Made by a program: the position numbers and the translations under genes
NCBI GenBank assembly: GCA_020426845.1
Contig: JAGQPF010000399.1
Coordinates: 1 to 43,982, forward strand
Direction: 5' to 3'
DNA length: 43,982 nucleotides
From: Planctomycetales bacterium
GTDB lineage: Bacteria; Planctomycetota; Planctomycetia; Pirellulales; Pirellulaceae
Notes under the pieces: model-generated
What the model saw: the letters and a program-made list of their open reading frames with translations, nothing else
What the model was told of the DNA's origin: nothing
Databases searched by the model: none
Shown here: positions 27,001 through 34,186 of the stretch, one piece after another
Layout: every line of letters begins with the position of its first letter
How positions within the stretch are numbered: the first letter of the stretch is position 1

Positions 27001-27433
27001 ATCGGTCGAACGATTGCAGGTGCTGGTGCACGGCAATTTCGGCGATCGATATCAAGTGACCTGCAACGGTCGCCGCGTGCCCTTGACGAACACCGGGATC
27101 GAAGGCGAGCAAGTCGCGGGAGTGCGGTACCGAGCCTGGCAGCCGCCCAGCTGCCTGCATCCCACCATTCCCCCGGACGAGCCGCTTATTTTCGACATTG
27201 TCGACACTTGGCACGAACGGTCGATTGGAGGCTGCCGCTATCACGTGGGCCATCCGGGCGGGCTCAACCCGGGCAGCTTTCCGGTCAACGCCTACGAGGC
27301 AGAGGGTCGCAGAGCCTCGCGTTTCGTTAGAATGGGACACACAGGCGGCCGCGTCGTCGTTCCTGCGCAGCGGCCTTCTTCCCGTTTCCCGCTCACGCTT
27401 GACCTGAGACGCGATCGCGACACGGTTTCTTGA
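24026..27433 (+). CDS. Fusion of transglutaminase-like domain and DUF2126 putative amidoligase
   Basis: A 1,135-residue protein. Residues 1-300 are a bacterial transglutaminase-like unit: an N-terminal beta domain from [18 protein letters not shown], then the catalytic triad C179 (GSCRDSAW), H228 (DLHAWTEAY) and D244 (GLDPTSG). Residues about 320-1110 are DUF2126, which Pfam describes as a putative amidoligase, with VRLTMGGEPTFVSIDD, GKWYPGESLPRWAF, VIEVNVHP (E696 and N698), GTHTGTGGGNHVV (733-745) and VEFRGFEMPPH (861-871). The glycine-rich block and E-x-N / E-F-R pairs resemble glutamine-synthetase-like COOH-NH2 ligases. One polypeptide thus joins a thiol protease/transferase fold to a predicted amide-forming enzyme. 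It starts in an ATGA overlap with the alpha-E gene. Confidence 0.92.
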   Translation: MIRVALSHKSIYDYDRPVQLGPQVVRLRPAPHCRTPVTSYSLTVRGGEHFVNWQQDPHSNYLARLVFPQPVRSFAVEIDLHAELTVINPFDFFLEASAEYFPFEYEPAVAKDLKPFLDPLPTTPLLDAFVRSVDVSRRKTIDFLVDLNARMEREIRYLIRLEPGVQTPEETLKKASGSCRDSAWLMVQVLRQLGIAARFTSGYLLQLRPDVESLDGPSGAAEDFTDLHAWTEAYLPGAGWIGLDPTSGLLAGEGHLPLACTPEPMSAAPISGSLGECKVEFRHEMSIERIHEDPRVTKPYTDEAWRQVRRAGEAVDRQLDRADVRLTMGGEPTFVSIDDMEGAEWRTAAVGPTKRRLAARLAERLRKRFAPDGLLHIGMGKWYPGESLPRWAFTCLWRADHEPIWKHLDLLALNEEPLGHDMAAAREFTHQLAESLGVNDSHVSDAYEDAVYFAWRERRLPLNADIRDADLNDPQGRARLGRALERGLGQPVGCVLPLMHQWWNAKPRWASGAWPLRSDHMFLIPGDSPMGLRLPLDSLPNSENDYTAFPVAPYDVASPLPRHALLRDPTSLPTLLPAGAPEIQSRGGTRPMSELAGHESETDTAKKKPRRPLPKGNTNTYDHGVVRTALCVEPRDGRLHVFMPPVSSAEAYLELLAAVEQTAEQLQLPVVIEGYLPPPDSRLRLIKVTPDPGVIEVNVHPAADWSELVEITSGVYEEARLSRLGTEKFDLDGTHTGTGGGNHVVMGAEWPADSPFLRRPDLLRSFVSYWHNHPSLSYLFSGRFIGPTSQAPRVDEGRRDAVYELEIAFQQLQHSGETPPWLVDRVLRNLLVDLTGNTHRAEFCIDKLYSPDSQAGRLGLVEFRGFEMPPHWQMSLTQQLLLRAFVARFWNAPYEEELTDWNTSLHDRWMLPRYLLHDFTEVLNDLNRELEALDSDARVEPEWFEPHFEFRFPKIGDVQYGPLQLELRLAIEPWYVLGEEPGGGGTTRFVDSSVERLQVLVHGNFGDRYQVTCNGRRVPLTNTGIEGEQVAGVRYRAWQPPSCLHPTIPPDEPLIFDIVDTWHERSIGGCRYHVGHPGGLNPGSFPVNAYEAEGRRASRFVRMGHTGGRVVVPAQRPSSRFPLTLDLRRDRDTVS

Positions 27434-27485
27434 TTCGTGAATGACGAAGAGCGAGTAGCAAACAACCAATGTGAAGAAAGCCTCA

Positions 27486-27505
27486 TCACGTCGTGACCGA
27501 CGTGA
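27486..27505. promoter_or_regulatory. Perfect palindromic hairpin between the two halves of the cluster
   Basis: TCACGTCG (27486-27493) and CGACGTGA (27498-27505) flank TGAC. It lies in the only real gap of the cluster (172 nt between the DUF2126 fusion and the second ATP-grasp gene). It may be an operator, a terminator without T run, or a stability hairpin. It suggests the two halves can be controlled separately. Confidence 0.45.
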
Positions 27506-27605
27506 GTCAGCTTTGGGGGCATGCGAAGTTGCTGTACGTCGTTCACGCTGCAAACCGCCAGTATTTGTCGGCCTCCTAACGCCCCTCGTCTCGTGTTGAA
27601 CTCGC

Positions 27606-30269
27606 GTGACTCGATCGACGCCATCAAGCACTTCCAAACCCTGGTTTCACGGCTATGCGCCGCTGCCCGGCTGCCACGACGAGTTCGTGCTCGCCGATGG
27701 CGCCGTGCGGCCCTCCTTGCAGCCGATGGTGCAATCGCTGAGCGGCCTTGGCGTGTTGGAATTCCAGCGACGCTGGGAGCAGATGCGGGAGACGATCCGC
27801 GAGAACGGGTTTGCTTACGCCGGCTACGATAAGGCCCGTCCGTGGGACTTGGACGCGGTTCCGCTGCTGATGCCCTCCGAGGAGTGGAGGACGATCGCCG
27901 CCGGACTCGCGCAGCGGGCGCGCGTGCTCAATCTCACCCTCCGCGACCTGTTCGGGCGCCAATCGCTGCTCATTGATGGCGTCCTGCCACCCGGTGTGTT
28001 GTTCCAACATCCGGGCTTCTTGCGGGCCTATCAATCACAGCCTCGTGAGAACTTGATCCAACTATATGCTGCGGATTTGAATCGCACCGCCGAGGGTGGC
28101 TGGCAAGTCCTGAATGACCGCACCGAGTCACCCTCGGGACTCGGGTTTGCGTTGGAAAACCGGATCATCATCTCGCGCATGCTCCCCGAGGCGTTTCAGC
28201 AAAGCCGAGTAAAACGGTTGGCGCCGTTTTTTATCGAGCTCAAGGAGCTGCTCTGGTCGCTGGCGCCATCGCATCGCGAGAACCCTCATGTGGCGTTGTT
28301 GAGCCAAGGTCCCGACAGCCCTAACTACTTTGAGGACGCTTACCTCGCCCGGTATCTCGGCTACACGCTTGTCGAAGGCGGCGATCTGGCCGTTCGCGGG
28401 CGTCGCATGATGCTAAAGACGCTGGAGGGGCTCCAGCCGGTTGACGTCATTTTGCGGCGTCAAAACAGCGAAGCCTGCGATCCACTGCAGTTGAATTCCG
28501 CGGGCAATGCCGGCGTGGCGGGACTGATGCAGGCGTTGCGCGCGGGGAATGTGGGGATCGCCAATGGCTTGGGAAGCGGCCTGGTCGAGTCTCCCGTTCT
28601 GCTGGCGTACATGCCCCAGCTGTGCTCGGCGCTGCTCGGCGAGCCGCTGCTGCTGCCGAACGTGCCCACATGGTGGTGCGGAGATCCGGACGCGATGGAG
28701 CACGTCCTGCGCAATCTTGACTCGCTCACGGTGCGGCCAGCTTATCGAACACGGGGATTGGGGCAAGCGACGCAGCAACTAATCAACCAGCTGTCGCCGG
28801 ATGAGCTGGCGGCCGAGATTCGCGCTCGCCCGCATTGGTACATCGGTCAACAGCGGGTGGCTCGATCCACGGCGCCGATTTGGTCGACTACTCCTTCGCC
28901 TCACCTGCAACCCGGGTATGTGGCGATTCGTGGACAAGTCGTTATTCGCGGCGATCGTTACACCGTGATGGAAGGCGGGCTCGCGCGCATCTCCGCCACG
29001 CCGGACTCGCTTGATGTTTCGCTACAGAAAGGCGAGGGCAGCAAGGACATCTGGGTGTTAGCCGACGGCCCCGTGGAGCATGTGAGCTTGCTGGAGCACC
29101 CGGGCGCCGCGGTGCAGTTGCGGCGAGTTGGCGCCGAGCTGCCCAGCCGTTCGGCCGACAACATCTTTTGGCTTGGTCGCCAGCTGGTGCGTGCCGAGAC
29201 GCTTTCCAGGTTGTTGCGCAGCGCGGCCAGCCGCATGGGCGGCGAGACACGCTCCACGAGCGGCCTTGAAGTTCCATTGCTGCTCAGATGCTTGGCCGAT
29301 CAGGGCCAGATCGAAACGTCCTACGGCGTCGCGGAAATGCGCGGCCCGATGCGCGACATCGAGCAGGAGTTGCCCGATGCGGTTTTTGACGCCGCAAACC
29401 CCAATTCGCTGCGCTCCGTGCTCGCCGAAATCTATCGGCTCGGGACCACCGTCCGAGACCGCATGTCGCAGGACAGCTGGCGGATTATTCGACGACTGGA
29501 CGAGCGGTTTCAAACTCACGCTCGCTCGTCCACCAGTCTCCACGAGCTGCTGGCGGTTAGCAATGAACTGTTGATCGAGCTGGCCGCGTTCAGCGGAATT
29601 TCGTTCGACAGCATGACGCGCACGCATGCCTTTCGTTTCCTCGACCTCGGACGTCGTCTGGAGCGTTGTTGGCAAATCATCAGTCTGCTGAAAAACTGCC
29701 TCGTGCCGATGCCCGAGTCTCACTCGCCCGCGTTGGAGACGGTGCTGGAGGTGGCTGACAGCTTGATGACTTATCGCTCGCGTTATTACGCTCGCCTGCA
29801 GCTTGCGCCGGTGCTCGACCTGCTGCTAACCGACGAGTCCAACCCTCGCGCACTTGCGTTCCAGTTCGCCCGACTCGAGGAGTTGATTAACGAATTGCCG
29901 CGGCCCGCGAGCCATGCCGGGTTCACACGCGACCAACGGATTGCCATGTCCCTGATTTACTCGGCGCGGCAGCTCGATGTTCAGGCGCTCGCCGAAACAC
30001 ACAACCTGGGCGATGAGCAGCCGTTGGCTGACCAGTTCGAAGCCTGGGAGCAAGTGCTGCCCCAGTTGTACGAAGCCATCTCCCATCGATATCTCGTGCA
30101 CTCGATGGCCGCCCATCAATTGTCGGACATTGGGCCGATTGGACCCGCTGGGCCTTCGTCGCAGGCGCCCCTTGTGAGGCCCGGCGGTCCGGCCGAACGA
30201 GCCTCACAAGGCGCGGGGACAGAGCCCCGATCGCTCGACTTGCCACCCGAAGATGAGGTGGCTCCGTGA
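27606..30269 (+). CDS. Fusion of circularly permuted ATP-grasp and alpha-E domain
   Basis: An 887-residue protein. Residues about 40-495 are a permuted ATP-grasp of the second type (KARPWDLDAVPLLM, LNDRTESPSGLGFALENR, VILRRQNSEACDP, LPNVPTWWCG). Residues about 510-835 are an alpha-E domain (SRSADNIFWLGRQLVRAETL, NPNSLRSVLAEIYRLGTTVR, FRFLDLGRRLERCWQI). The tail (about 838-887) is low-complexity Gly/Pro/Ser. Compared with the ATP-grasp at 21580, the E-x-N pair and the candidate Lys are replaced (N170-D-R172 and R377). The GTG at 27606 is the first possible start, since a stop lies at 27597-27599 in frame. Its stop overlaps the next gene by 4 nt (GTGA). Confidence 0.9.
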   Translation: MTRSTPSSTSKPWFHGYAPLPGCHDEFVLADGAVRPSLQPMVQSLSGLGVLEFQRRWEQMRETIRENGFAYAGYDKARPWDLDAVPLLMPSEEWRTIAAGLAQRARVLNLTLRDLFGRQSLLIDGVLPPGVLFQHPGFLRAYQSQPRENLIQLYAADLNRTAEGGWQVLNDRTESPSGLGFALENRIIISRMLPEAFQQSRVKRLAPFFIELKELLWSLAPSHRENPHVALLSQGPDSPNYFEDAYLARYLGYTLVEGGDLAVRGRRMMLKTLEGLQPVDVILRRQNSEACDPLQLNSAGNAGVAGLMQALRAGNVGIANGLGSGLVESPVLLAYMPQLCSALLGEPLLLPNVPTWWCGDPDAMEHVLRNLDSLTVRPAYRTRGLGQATQQLINQLSPDELAAEIRARPHWYIGQQRVARSTAPIWSTTPSPHLQPGYVAIRGQVVIRGDRYTVMEGGLARISATPDSLDVSLQKGEGSKDIWVLADGPVEHVSLLEHPGAAVQLRRVGAELPSRSADNIFWLGRQLVRAETLSRLLRSAASRMGGETRSTSGLEVPLLLRCLADQGQIETSYGVAEMRGPMRDIEQELPDAVFDAANPNSLRSVLAEIYRLGTTVRDRMSQDSWRIIRRLDERFQTHARSSTSLHELLAVSNELLIELAAFSGISFDSMTRTHAFRFLDLGRRLERCWQIISLLKNCLVPMPESHSPALETVLEVADSLMTYRSRYYARLQLAPVLDLLLTDESNPRALAFQFARLEELINELPRPASHAGFTRDQRIAMSLIYSARQLDVQALAETHNLGDEQPLADQFEAWEQVLPQLYEAISHRYLVHSMAAHQLSDIGPIGPAGPSSQAPLVRPGGPAERASQGAGTEPRSLDLPPEDEVAP
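30170..30211. repeat. 11-bp perfect inverted repeat inside a coding tail
   Basis: CCTTGTGAGGC (30170-30180) and GCCTCACAAGG (30201-30211) flank a 20-nt centre. The element lies within the low-complexity C-terminal tail of the ATP-grasp/alpha-E fusion, suggesting that a palindromic repeat was inserted and is now translated. Confidence 0.8.
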
Positions 30270-31141
30270 AGTACGCAGTGCAACATCGGACGTCGTACAA
30301 CTACTCCCAGGCGGTGCCGGTGTGCCACAACATCGTGCACCTGATGCCGCGCAGCCTGCCCCACCAGTCCTGCAGTGATTTTCACCTCTTAGTGCGGCCT
30401 GAGCCCGAGTCGATTTGGCACGAGCAGGACGCGTTCGGCAACCACATGTCGTACTTCTCCATCGAACAGGCGCATCGTGGGTTGACGGTGACGGCAACGA
30501 GTCAGGTCACGCTCACCCAGCCCGATCAAGCGGAGCCGGACTCGACCGTCGCCTGGGATGAACTTGCCAGCCGCTTGCGACAAGATCACACGCAAGGGAC
30601 GATTCTGACCTGCCCCTATGCGTTCCCCTCGCGAAGTGTGCCGATTTTGGCGGAAACCCGCGCCTATGCGGAAGTGTCGTTCCCGCCGGGCAAGCCCGTG
30701 CTGGCCGGAGCATTGGACTTGACGCGGCGGATTCACAAGGACTTCGCCTATGACCCGCGAGCGACATCCGTCCACACGCCTGTCAGTGAAGTCTTTCAAC
30801 TGAGGCGAGGGGTTTGTCAGGACTTTGCGCACCTGCAATTGTCCTGCCTTCGCTCCCTGGGGTTGGCGGCAAGGTATGTCAGCGGGTATTTGCGCACGCT
30901 GCCGCCGCCCGGCAAGCCGCGCCTCATTGGCGCCGATGCGTCGCACGCCTGGATTTCGATCTACTGCGGTCGCGACGGCTGGGTCGATCTCGATCCGACG
31001 AACAACACACTTACGCGACTGGATCACGTGACGGTTGCCTGGGGCCGCGATTACCACGACGTCTGCCCCATCCAAGGTGTGATCCTCGGCGGCGGCGACC
31101 ATCAGATGCAGGTCTCCGTTGACTTGGAAGCATTGCCCTGA
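30266..31141 (+). CDS. Transglutaminase-like protein (second copy in cluster)
   Basis: A 291-residue protein. The N-terminal beta domain starts MKYAVQHRTSYNYSQAVPVC and includes LLVRPEPESIWHEQDAFGN. The catalytic triad is C184 (LRRGVCQDFAHL), H227 (ADASHAWISIY) and D243 (GWVDLDPTNN). The C-terminal block GRDYHDVCPIQGVILGGGDH is characteristic of the COG1305 members found beside ATP-grasp/alpha-E genes. No signal peptide, so it probably acts in the cytosol as a peptidase, amidase or transferase. The GTG start overlaps the preceding stop (GTGA), so it is translationally coupled to the ATP-grasp/alpha-E fusion. It is the last gene of the cluster. Confidence 0.94.
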   Translation: MKYAVQHRTSYNYSQAVPVCHNIVHLMPRSLPHQSCSDFHLLVRPEPESIWHEQDAFGNHMSYFSIEQAHRGLTVTATSQVTLTQPDQAEPDSTVAWDELASRLRQDHTQGTILTCPYAFPSRSVPILAETRAYAEVSFPPGKPVLAGALDLTRRIHKDFAYDPRATSVHTPVSEVFQLRRGVCQDFAHLQLSCLRSLGLAARYVSGYLRTLPPPGKPRLIGADASHAWISIYCGRDGWVDLDPTNNTLTRLDHVTVAWGRDYHDVCPIQGVILGGGDHQMQVSVDLEALP

Positions 31142-31489
31142 CGTTGCTCAGCACCTTTTGACTTGGGCGATGCGCACTGGAGTTGTGCGCGGCGCTTCGC
31201 GCGTAGCATGGGCGCCCTCGCCCGTGCAGAGCTGCGCAACCCCATTGCGTCGGCCGAGGCACGCTTCGCCCGTGCAGAGCTGCGCAACCCCATTGCACCG
31301 GGCCAAATTCTCACTAATTGCAGGACATAGGCGGTGCTATGCGGCTGCTCGCCGCGCACGCGCGAGGGCGCCCATGCTACGGACGCTCTTGAGCGGCTGC
31401 TCGCCGCCCACAGGCCGGGATGCGTCGGGACGCCCATACTACGGACGCTATGCGGCTGCTCGCCGCGCACGAGCGCCCTGGAGAGGTTG
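31142..31489. other. Repeat-filled intergenic region
   Basis: 348 bp between convergent genes with no supported gene. Most of it is repeat DNA (31200-31471). Short frames here translate the repeats (ARRARAPWRG-like) and are not real. Confidence 0.7.
31200..31471. repeat. Second repeat family: direct and inverted copies
   Basis: Two direct copies of a 31-bp segment (CGCCCGTGCAGAGCTGCGCA... to CCCATTGC) at 31218-31248 and 31266-31296. Then two and a half copies of a unit that begins GCGGCTGCTCGCCG and ends CCCATGCTACGGACGCT or CCCATACTACGGACGCT (31338-31387, 31389-31449, 31449-31471). The start at 31200 (GCGTAGCATGGGCGCCC) is an inverted copy of the unit end. A fragment occurs at 7484-7505. 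Confidence 0.85.
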
Positions 31490-32503
31490 TTAACTTCGCT
31501 CGACCGGACGCCCCGTGATGGGATACGCGGTGTCCTGAAAGCCTTTGCCGCTGTGCTCGCCGATCGGCACAAGGCTGTCGACAAACGATTCGTCGTCTGC
31601 CGAAAGCGTGACGCCTAGGGCGGCCACGTTATCCTCCCAGTGCTCGATCGTGCGTGGGCCAACGATGATCGAGCTGACGATGGGATTGGCCAGGCACCAG
31701 GCGAGCGCGAATTGGCTGGCGGAGCAGCCAACATGCTTCTCGGCGTGTTCCTTGATTGCTTGAGAGAGCTGGATGCTGGCGTCCCGCAATTCGGCTTGAA
31801 GCATGCGCGGGTCATTGCGCGAGGCCCGGCTGCCCTCGGGAAACGACTCGCCGGGGCGGTACTTGCCGGTTAGCAGTCCGCGAGCCAATGGCGAATAAGT
31901 GACGACGCCGAGGCCGTGGGCCCGGCAAAGCGGCAGCAGCTCGACCTCAATGTCGCGATTAAAAATGTTGTAGAGCGGCTGCACGCAGGTGAGCGGGTTC
32001 AAGCCCAGGCGATCACACGTCCACAGCGCCTCGCAGACGCGCCAGGCGCGAAAGTTCGAAAACGCGATGTAGTGCACCTTGCCGCTGCGAATCATGTCGT
32101 CCAAGGCCCGCAGCGATTCCTCCAATGGGGTCGAGTCATCCGGTGCGTGGTAGTAATAGATGTCGACATAGTCGGTGCCCAGTCGACGCAGGCTATCGTT
32201 GAGGGCCGCCATCAAGTGCAGCCTGCTGCCGCCCTGCTGGTTCGGGCCATCGCCCATTTTCTGTCGACCCTTGGTCGCCAGCACCACACGATCGCGGCGG
32301 TCTCGAATCGCCTTGCCGGTGACCACCTCGGACTCCCCGGCGTTGTACATGTTCGCCGTGTCCACGAAATTCACGCCCATATCCAGTGCCGAATGGATAA
32401 TGCGAATCGAGTCCGCCTCGCTGGTTTGTCCGCCGAACATCATCGTCCCCAAACAAATCGGCGAGACCTTGACTCCGCACTTGCCCAAGTTTCTGTAATC
32501 CAT
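31490..32503 (-). CDS. Aldo/keto reductase
   Basis: A 337-residue (beta/alpha)8 NADPH-dependent oxidoreductase. The catalytic tetrad is visible as D48 and Y53 (FVDTANMYNAG), K78 (VVLATKG) and H119 (YYYHAPDD). NADP-binding parts near the C-terminus are PIVSSIIVGPRTIEHWEDN. The N-terminus MDYRNLGKCGVKVSPICLGT is typical of the aryl-alcohol dehydrogenase/YhdN-like branch. The substrate is unknown. ATG 32503 is directly preceded (on its strand) by a 12-bp tandem repeat array. No operon partner. Confidence 0.95.
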   Translation of the reverse strand: MDYRNLGKCGVKVSPICLGTMMFGGQTSEADSIRIIHSALDMGVNFVDTANMYNAGESEVVTGKAIRDRRDRVVLATKGRQKMGDGPNQQGGSRLHLMAALNDSLRRLGTDYVDIYYYHAPDDSTPLEESLRALDDMIRSGKVHYIAFSNFRAWRVCEALWTCDRLGLNPLTCVQPLYNIFNRDIEVELLPLCRAHGLGVVTYSPLARGLLTGKYRPGESFPEGSRASRNDPRMLQAELRDASIQLSQAIKEHAEKHVGCSASQFALAWCLANPIVSSIIVGPRTIEHWEDNVAALGVTLSADDESFVDSLVPIGEHSGKGFQDTAYPITGRPVERS

Positions 32504-32893
32504 TGTGGTGGCTCGCTAGGGGACGATTGAGAGGACGATTGAGAGGACGATTGAGAGGACGATTGAGAGGATGACTTAGAGGATGACTTAGAGGACGACT
32601 TAAAACGGCAAACAGCCCGCTGGAAAAGACCCAACAAGCGGGCACTCAAAACAGCTTTTACTCTGCGGGAAATGCTGTTTCGATTGCCGGAACAGGTGTT
32701 TTTCCATGGGCGCCATGCCCACGAACGTGGCCTTGGTTATAACCACTCTCGCCCCGCTTCGGCACCGCCAGAGGGAACGAGTGTCGACCCGGGTTGCCGA
32801 CTCGCTCATAATAAAACACCCGCAAGCCCACTCCCCGCGTCCCGGCGTCCTGTCTCCGGCGAGCATTCCTTCCTTTGCATCCCTGCCCTGCCC
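32504..32893. other. 390-bp divergent region with minisatellite
   Basis: Between the aldo/keto reductase (minus) and the PQQ gene (plus). Holds the 12-bp array 32519-32602 and an inverted repeat AAACAGC / GCTGTTT (32648-32654 and 32674-32680). The plus frame is open back to 32672 but is not signal-peptide-like or conserved-looking. Promoters for both flanking genes must lie here; I could not assign boxes. Confidence 0.6.
32519..32602. repeat. 12-bp minisatellite, 7 units
   Basis: Seven 12-mers in a row: GGGGACGATTGA, three GAGGACGATTGA, two GAGGATGACTTA and one GAGGACGACTTA. The array changes variant once, from ATTGA-type to ACTTA-type ends. It begins 15 nt upstream of the aldo/keto reductase start and so lies in its 5' leader or promoter. 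Confidence 0.95.
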
Positions 32894-34186
32894 ATGAACA
32901 TGCCTGCGATTCGCACGATCACCTCGGTGTTGCTTATTCTTGTCGCGTCTCTGGCTGCCGCGGAGGACTGGCCCGGCTGGCGCGGCCCGCGCGGCGATGG
33001 CTCGAGCCTGGATCCCGCGCCCAGACACTGGAACGGCGCGACGGGCGAGAACGTTCGCTGGAAAGTCCCCGTGCCGGGCGTCGGACATTCGTCGCCCGTC
33101 GTTTTTGGAGACCGCGTCTATCTGGCGACCTGCCTGCCGGACGACGAGCAACGCGTATTGATGTGCCTGGACCGGGCGAGCGGGCGGACCTTGTGGACGA
33201 CGCCGATCGTCAAGTCGCCGCTCGAATCGAAGCATCAATTGAATAGCTATGCGTCGAGCACCCCGGCGACCGACGGCAAACATATTTTTGTGTCGTTTCT
33301 CGAAGTGGACGGCCGCCTGGTCGACGCTCCCAACGTCGGCGCCCAACGAAAAATCACTCCCGGCACGATGGTCGTGGCGTGCGTCGACAACACCGGCAAG
33401 GTGAAGTGGACCGTACGGCCCGGCGGCTTTGTCAGCGCTCATGGCTATTGCAGCAATCCGGTATTGTTCGAGAACCTGGTGATCGTCAACGGCGACCACG
33501 ACGGCGACTCCTACGTGATTGCCCTCGAGCGAGAGACAGGCCGAGAAGTTTGGCGCACGCCGCGAAAACATCGCACTCGCAGTTATGTGACACCATTGAT
33601 TCGCGAGATCGACGGTCGCAATCAGATGGTGCTTTCCGGGTCGAAACGCGTGGTCAGCATGGATCCTCGCACCGGCAAGCTGCTGTGGCTGATCGAAGGC
33701 CCGACCGAGCAGTACGTGGCATCGATGGTTTACGACGGAGAGAAGTTTTACATGGCGGCGGGCTTCCCCACGCACCACGTGATGGGCATCAAGCCGACGG
33801 GAGAGGGCGACGTGACCGACACGCACGTCGCCTGGCACTCGAAGGACGTGAACTGCTATGTGCCCTCGCCGGTCGTGCTCGACAACTGGCTGCTGGTCGC
33901 CAATGATCGCGGCACGGCCAATTGCTTCGACACGCAAACCGGCGAACGGCTGTGGCACGAGCGGCTCGGCAAGCACTATAGCGCCTCGCTGGTGACCAGC
34001 GGCGGACTGGCCTATTTTACGGCCGATGACGGCGTCACCAAGCTCGTCAAGCCGGGCCCGAAGCTGGACGTTGTCGCCGAGAACCCGTTGGGCGAGTACA
34101 CCTACGCCTCGCCGGCGTTGTCCAACGGCCAGCTGTTCATTCGTGGCGAACATCATCTGTTCTGCATTGAAGAAGGTCGGCAATGA
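32894..34186 (+). CDS. Exported PQQ-type beta-propeller protein (BamB-like)
   Basis: A 430-residue protein. Signal peptide MNMPAIRTITSVLLILVASL-AAAE (cleavage near 24), then DWPGWRGPRGDG, the usual N-terminus of planctomycete PQQ-propeller proteins. Blade motifs are visible as SGRTLWTTP, TGREVWRTP, TGKLLWLIE and TGERLWHER. Earlier in-frame starts to 32672 would hide the signal peptide, so ATG 32894 is chosen. The product is probably periplasmic; whether it binds PQQ is unknown. It overlaps the next gene by 4 nt (ATGA) and opens a three-gene operon with the cytochrome-type and DUF1501 proteins. Confidence 0.93.
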   Translation: MNMPAIRTITSVLLILVASLAAAEDWPGWRGPRGDGSSLDPAPRHWNGATGENVRWKVPVPGVGHSSPVVFGDRVYLATCLPDDEQRVLMCLDRASGRTLWTTPIVKSPLESKHQLNSYASSTPATDGKHIFVSFLEVDGRLVDAPNVGAQRKITPGTMVVACVDNTGKVKWTVRPGGFVSAHGYCSNPVLFENLVIVNGDHDGDSYVIALERETGREVWRTPRKHRTRSYVTPLIREIDGRNQMVLSGSKRVVSMDPRTGKLLWLIEGPTEQYVASMVYDGEKFYMAAGFPTHHVMGIKPTGEGDVTDTHVAWHSKDVNCYVPSPVVLDNWLLVANDRGTANCFDTQTGERLWHERLGKHYSASLVTSGGLAYFTADDGVTKLVKPGPKLDVVAENPLGEYTYASPALSNGQLFIRGEHHLFCIEEGRQ

